Of a stretch of DNA of 6,004 nt, positions 4,880-6,004 are shown piece by piece. The stretch comes from Candidatus Nitrosopumilus sp. (GTDB taxonomy: Archaea; Thermoproteota; Nitrososphaeria; Nitrososphaerales; Nitrosopumilaceae). The stretch lies in contig JABHXI010000020.1 in NCBI GenBank assembly GCA_018657375.1, positions 1 through 6,004 of the forward strand. Reading direction: 5' to 3'. Below the pieces are notes generated by a model, which saw nothing but the letters and a program-made list of their open reading frames with translations, did not search any database and was not told the DNA's origin. The translations under genes and the position numbers were made by a program. Positions within the stretch are counted from its first letter, which is position 1; the number at the start of each line of letters is the position of its first letter.

Positions 4880-5194
4880 ATGTCAGAATCAATACCAATT
4901 TCAGAAGCAAAGAAAACTAAAAGCGGTGTCAATGTTGAAGCTGAAGTTATTTCTAAAGGAGAACCAAGAACGGTAAATCTCAAAACTGGTGGAACCGTAG
5001 ATGTTTGTGATGCAGTAATATCTAATGCTGATGGAACTGAAGAAAACCAAATGAAACTCACGTTATGGGGTGACGATATCAAAGCAGTTAATGTCGGAGA
5101 TAAAGTCCAAATAGAAAATGGTTACACAAATGAGTTTAAAGGCGAAGTATCTCTAACCAAAGGAAAATTTGGTAAGATGAATATCAATCCTTAA
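4880..5194 (+). CDS. Single-OB-fold ssDNA-binding protein (Sulfolobus SSB-like)
   Basis: A 104-residue protein starting MSESIPISEAKK. The frame extends upstream to a TTG at 4817, but the TATA box at 4851 and the start of the conserved region favour ATG 4880. One OB fold fills the protein: first strand GVNVEAEVISKGEPRTVNLK (16-35), then a variable loop, MKLTLWGDDIKAVNVGDKVQ (58-77), ENGYTNEFKGEVSLTKGKFG (79-98). This aligns with the SSB of Sulfolobus, whose stacking aromatics correspond to W63, Y82 and F86 here. The expected role is binding ssDNA in replication and repair in the cytoplasm, and possibly RNA. Unlike the Sulfolobus protein it ends directly after the OB fold and lacks the Gly/Arg-rich acidic tail used for partner contacts. 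Thaumarchaea are generally thought to have an RPA as well, so this may be an auxiliary binder. Its stop overlaps that of the converging gene by TTAA. Confidence 0.85.
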   Translation: MSESIPISEAKKTKSGVNVEAEVISKGEPRTVNLKTGGTVDVCDAVISNADGTEENQMKLTLWGDDIKAVNVGDKVQIENGYTNEFKGEVSLTKGKFGKMNINP

Positions 5195-5796
5195 TAATTT
5201 CTGTTACTATCTAATTTATTTTTTAAATCTAATATCGTTAGGGTTGTGCCAATTAGCAAAATCACAATACCAAGAATAATTAAAAATCCCGAAATTATCA
5301 GAGGCAAAAGCATGTTCATCACAGGAGAATTAGGATTTGAAAAGGCATCAGAGTTTTTAGGGTCCTCAGAAAACATAACCACGATATCAATTATCCCAGT
5401 ACCAGTATTTTCAATTTGAAAATTTAGTGTGTCAGATTGATCAATCATAGTTGTCGTAAATAAAACAGAGTCATTTTGAATGAATTCCCCATAGGAGTGT
5501 CCAAAAATATTTGAAATTTCTATGTGCAATGTATCACCATACTGGTAATCAATTATTTGAATTCCCCACAACAAAGGAACGTCAGATAGAGAGGTAGCAT
5601 AAGAGGTATAAAATATGCCCCCAGGCATAATTTGAAAAGTTTCAGAAACATCATCAAACATCCCTTCAAAAAGAGAAGATACCAAAAAAGATTCATCCTC
5701 TGAAATATCAGAAGGAGTACTAGAAATTGCAATTAAAAGTGAAATCAAAATCAAAGTAAAACCAGCAAATGCAGTAATAGGACCACGTTTTTTCAT
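5191..5796 (-). CDS. Unknown protein with two membrane anchors and an extracytoplasmic domain
   Basis: A 201-residue protein I do not recognise. It begins MKKRGP, followed by a hydrophobic segment at about 7-26, which is a signal anchor with its basic end inside. Residues about 27-158 are polar and rich in Ser, Thr, Ile and Asp with alternating hydrophobic patterns (DTLHIEISN, DTLNFQIENTGTGIIDIVVM), suggesting a beta-sandwich outside the cell membrane. A second membrane segment spans about 161-189, then a short charged tail (LDLKNKLDSNRNY). N-terminal and C-terminal ends should both face the cytoplasm. The overall plan resembles archaeal cell-surface proteins and, loosely, the GOLD-type domain of p24-like proteins, but I see no diagnostic motif. 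There are no cysteines. ATG 5796 is chosen because a TATA-like element lies at the right distance and the signal anchor follows at once. It is a single-gene unit converging on the ssDNA-binding protein gene. Confidence 0.75.
   Translation of the reverse strand: MKKRGPITAFAGFTLILISLLIAISSTPSDISEDESFLVSSLFEGMFDDVSETFQIMPGGIFYTSYATSLSDVPLLWGIQIIDYQYGDTLHIEISNIFGHSYGEFIQNDSVLFTTTMIDQSDTLNFQIENTGTGIIDIVVMFSEDPKNSDAFSNPNSPVMNMLLPLIISGFLIILGIVILLIGTTLTILDLKNKLDSNRNY
5215..5224 (+). terminator. T-tract terminator of the ssDNA-binding protein gene
   Basis: TTTA followed by six T (5219-5224) lies 20-30 nt beyond the stop at 5194, inside the antisense 3' end of the next gene. A T6 tract also lies just beyond the + strand gene at the other convergent pair (3077/3084). 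Confidence 0.4.
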
Positions 5797-5814
5797 GTTA
5801 GAAATTACTGATGG

Positions 5815-5823
5815 TTTTAATTA
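5815..5823 (-). promoter_or_regulatory. Candidate TATA box of the membrane-anchored protein gene
   Basis: TAATTAAAA on the - strand is centred about 23 nt upstream of ATG 5796, close to the spacing of a leaderless transcript. No Shine-Dalgarno sequence precedes the ATG. Confidence 0.4.
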
Positions 5824-5847
5824 TTGTAAAATGCATTAGGCAATACT

Positions 5848-5853
5848 AAAAAA
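5848..5853 (-). terminator. T-tract terminator of the repeat-tail gene
   Basis: Six T on the - strand begin 1 nt after the TAA stop at 5855-5857, and the promoter of the next - strand gene follows. A simple archaeal T-tract terminator is the likely reading. Confidence 0.45.
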
Positions 5854-5854
5854 T

Positions 5855-6004
5855 TTAACGTCTAGTTTTCTTTGCTGGTTTTCTCTTAGCTGCAGTTTTC
5901 TTTGCTGGTTTTCTCTTAGCTGCAGTTTTCTTTGCTGGTTTTCTCTTAGCTGCAGTTTTCTTTGCTGGTTTTCTCTTAGCTGCAGTTTTCTTTGCTGGTT
6001 TTCT
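5855..6004 (-). CDS. C-terminal end of a very basic Lys/Ala/Pro repeat protein, 5' end outside the window
   Basis: On the - strand a frame enters at 6004 and ends with TAA at 5855-5857. The 49 visible residues are RKPAKKT, then four perfect copies of AAKRKPAKKT, then a final RR. Nearly half the residues are Lys or Arg and there is no acidic residue. Tails of this PAKK/AAKR type are known from linker histone H1, bacterial HU-like and Hc1-like proteins, where they are disordered and bind DNA or RNA without sequence specificity. The head of the protein, and so its function, cannot be seen: a chromatin protein, a topoisomerase or a ribosome-associated protein could all carry such a tail. This coding frame is preferred to the antisense one because the antisense reading gives an implausible hydrophobic VFFAGFLLAA repeat, and because a clean stop and terminator follow here. 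Confidence 0.75.
   Translation of the reverse strand, partial: RKPAKKTAAKRKPAKKTAAKRKPAKKTAAKRKPAKKTAAKRKPAKKTRR
5865..6004. repeat. Perfect 30-bp tandem repeat, 4 full copies plus 20 bp
   Basis: Copies run 5865-5894, 5895-5924, 5925-5954 and 5955-5984, with a fifth cut at the window edge after 20 bp. All are identical base for base. The unit is a multiple of three and encodes ten residues (AAKRKPAKKT) on the - strand, so gain or loss of copies keeps the frame. Full identity, including third codon positions, points to recent expansion or ongoing homogenisation. Confidence 0.97.

Noticed and set aside
5865..6004. CRISPR array
   Set aside because: The 30-bp units are directly contiguous with no spacers, and they encode a regular basic peptide.
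5865..6004. Sense-strand hydrophobic repeat protein (VFFAGFLLAA units)
   Set aside because: The opposite strand gives a known type of Lys/Ala/Pro tail with a stop and terminator; the hydrophobic reading is its antisense image.

Overview
The window is AT-rich archaeal DNA and most resembles an ammonia-oxidising thaumarchaeon of the Nitrosopumilus/Nitrosarchaeum type. This is inferred from several things together: a C5-pathway tetrapyrrole operon (hemA, hemB) preceded by a precorrin-2 dehydrogenase gene; a tRNA-Leu with a small intron in the anticodon loop; a single-OB-fold ssDNA-binding protein like that of Sulfolobus; a 40-residue C2H2 zinc-finger protein; TATA boxes placed for leaderless transcripts; and T-tract terminators. 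No phylogenetic test could be run.

Positions 1-3077 (+ strand) form the tetrapyrrole block. It starts with the 3' part of a siroheme-branch precorrin-2 dehydrogenase, overlaps into hemA (glutamyl-tRNA reductase), then after 31 nt comes hemB (porphobilinogen synthase), then a 103-residue protein of unknown function joined to hemB by an ATGA overlap. HemA and HemB make porphobilinogen from glutamyl-tRNA by way of 5-aminolevulinate; the dehydrogenase acts later, converting precorrin-2 to sirohydrochlorin. The aminomutase hemL is not in the window.

Positions 3074-4318 (- strand) hold a two-gene unit running toward the hem block: a polytopic VTT/DedA-like membrane protein and, directly abutting it, a YedJ-type HD phosphohydrolase with a clear Shine-Dalgarno sequence. 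The HD gene and the unknown hem-operon gene converge and share four bases (TTAA).

Positions 4319-4879 carry a divergent promoter region with short repeats, an unlisted-length small gene for a C2H2 zinc-finger protein (4499-4621), an A6T6 bidirectional terminator, and tRNA-Leu(CAA) on the - strand, whose 85-nt mature form is interrupted by a 16-nt intron.

Positions 4880-6004 contain the ssDNA-binding protein gene (+), which again converges with its neighbour through a shared TTAA, then a membrane-anchored protein of unknown function (-), and at the right edge the C-terminal end of a very basic protein built from perfect 30-bp tandem repeats encoding AAKRKPAKKT.

I see no mobile element, CRISPR array or clear novel multi-gene defence system. 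The most unusual items are the perfect repeat tail, the small leaderless zinc-finger gene with operator-like repeats, the tRNA intron with competing anticodon stems, and the unknown gene in the heme operon.
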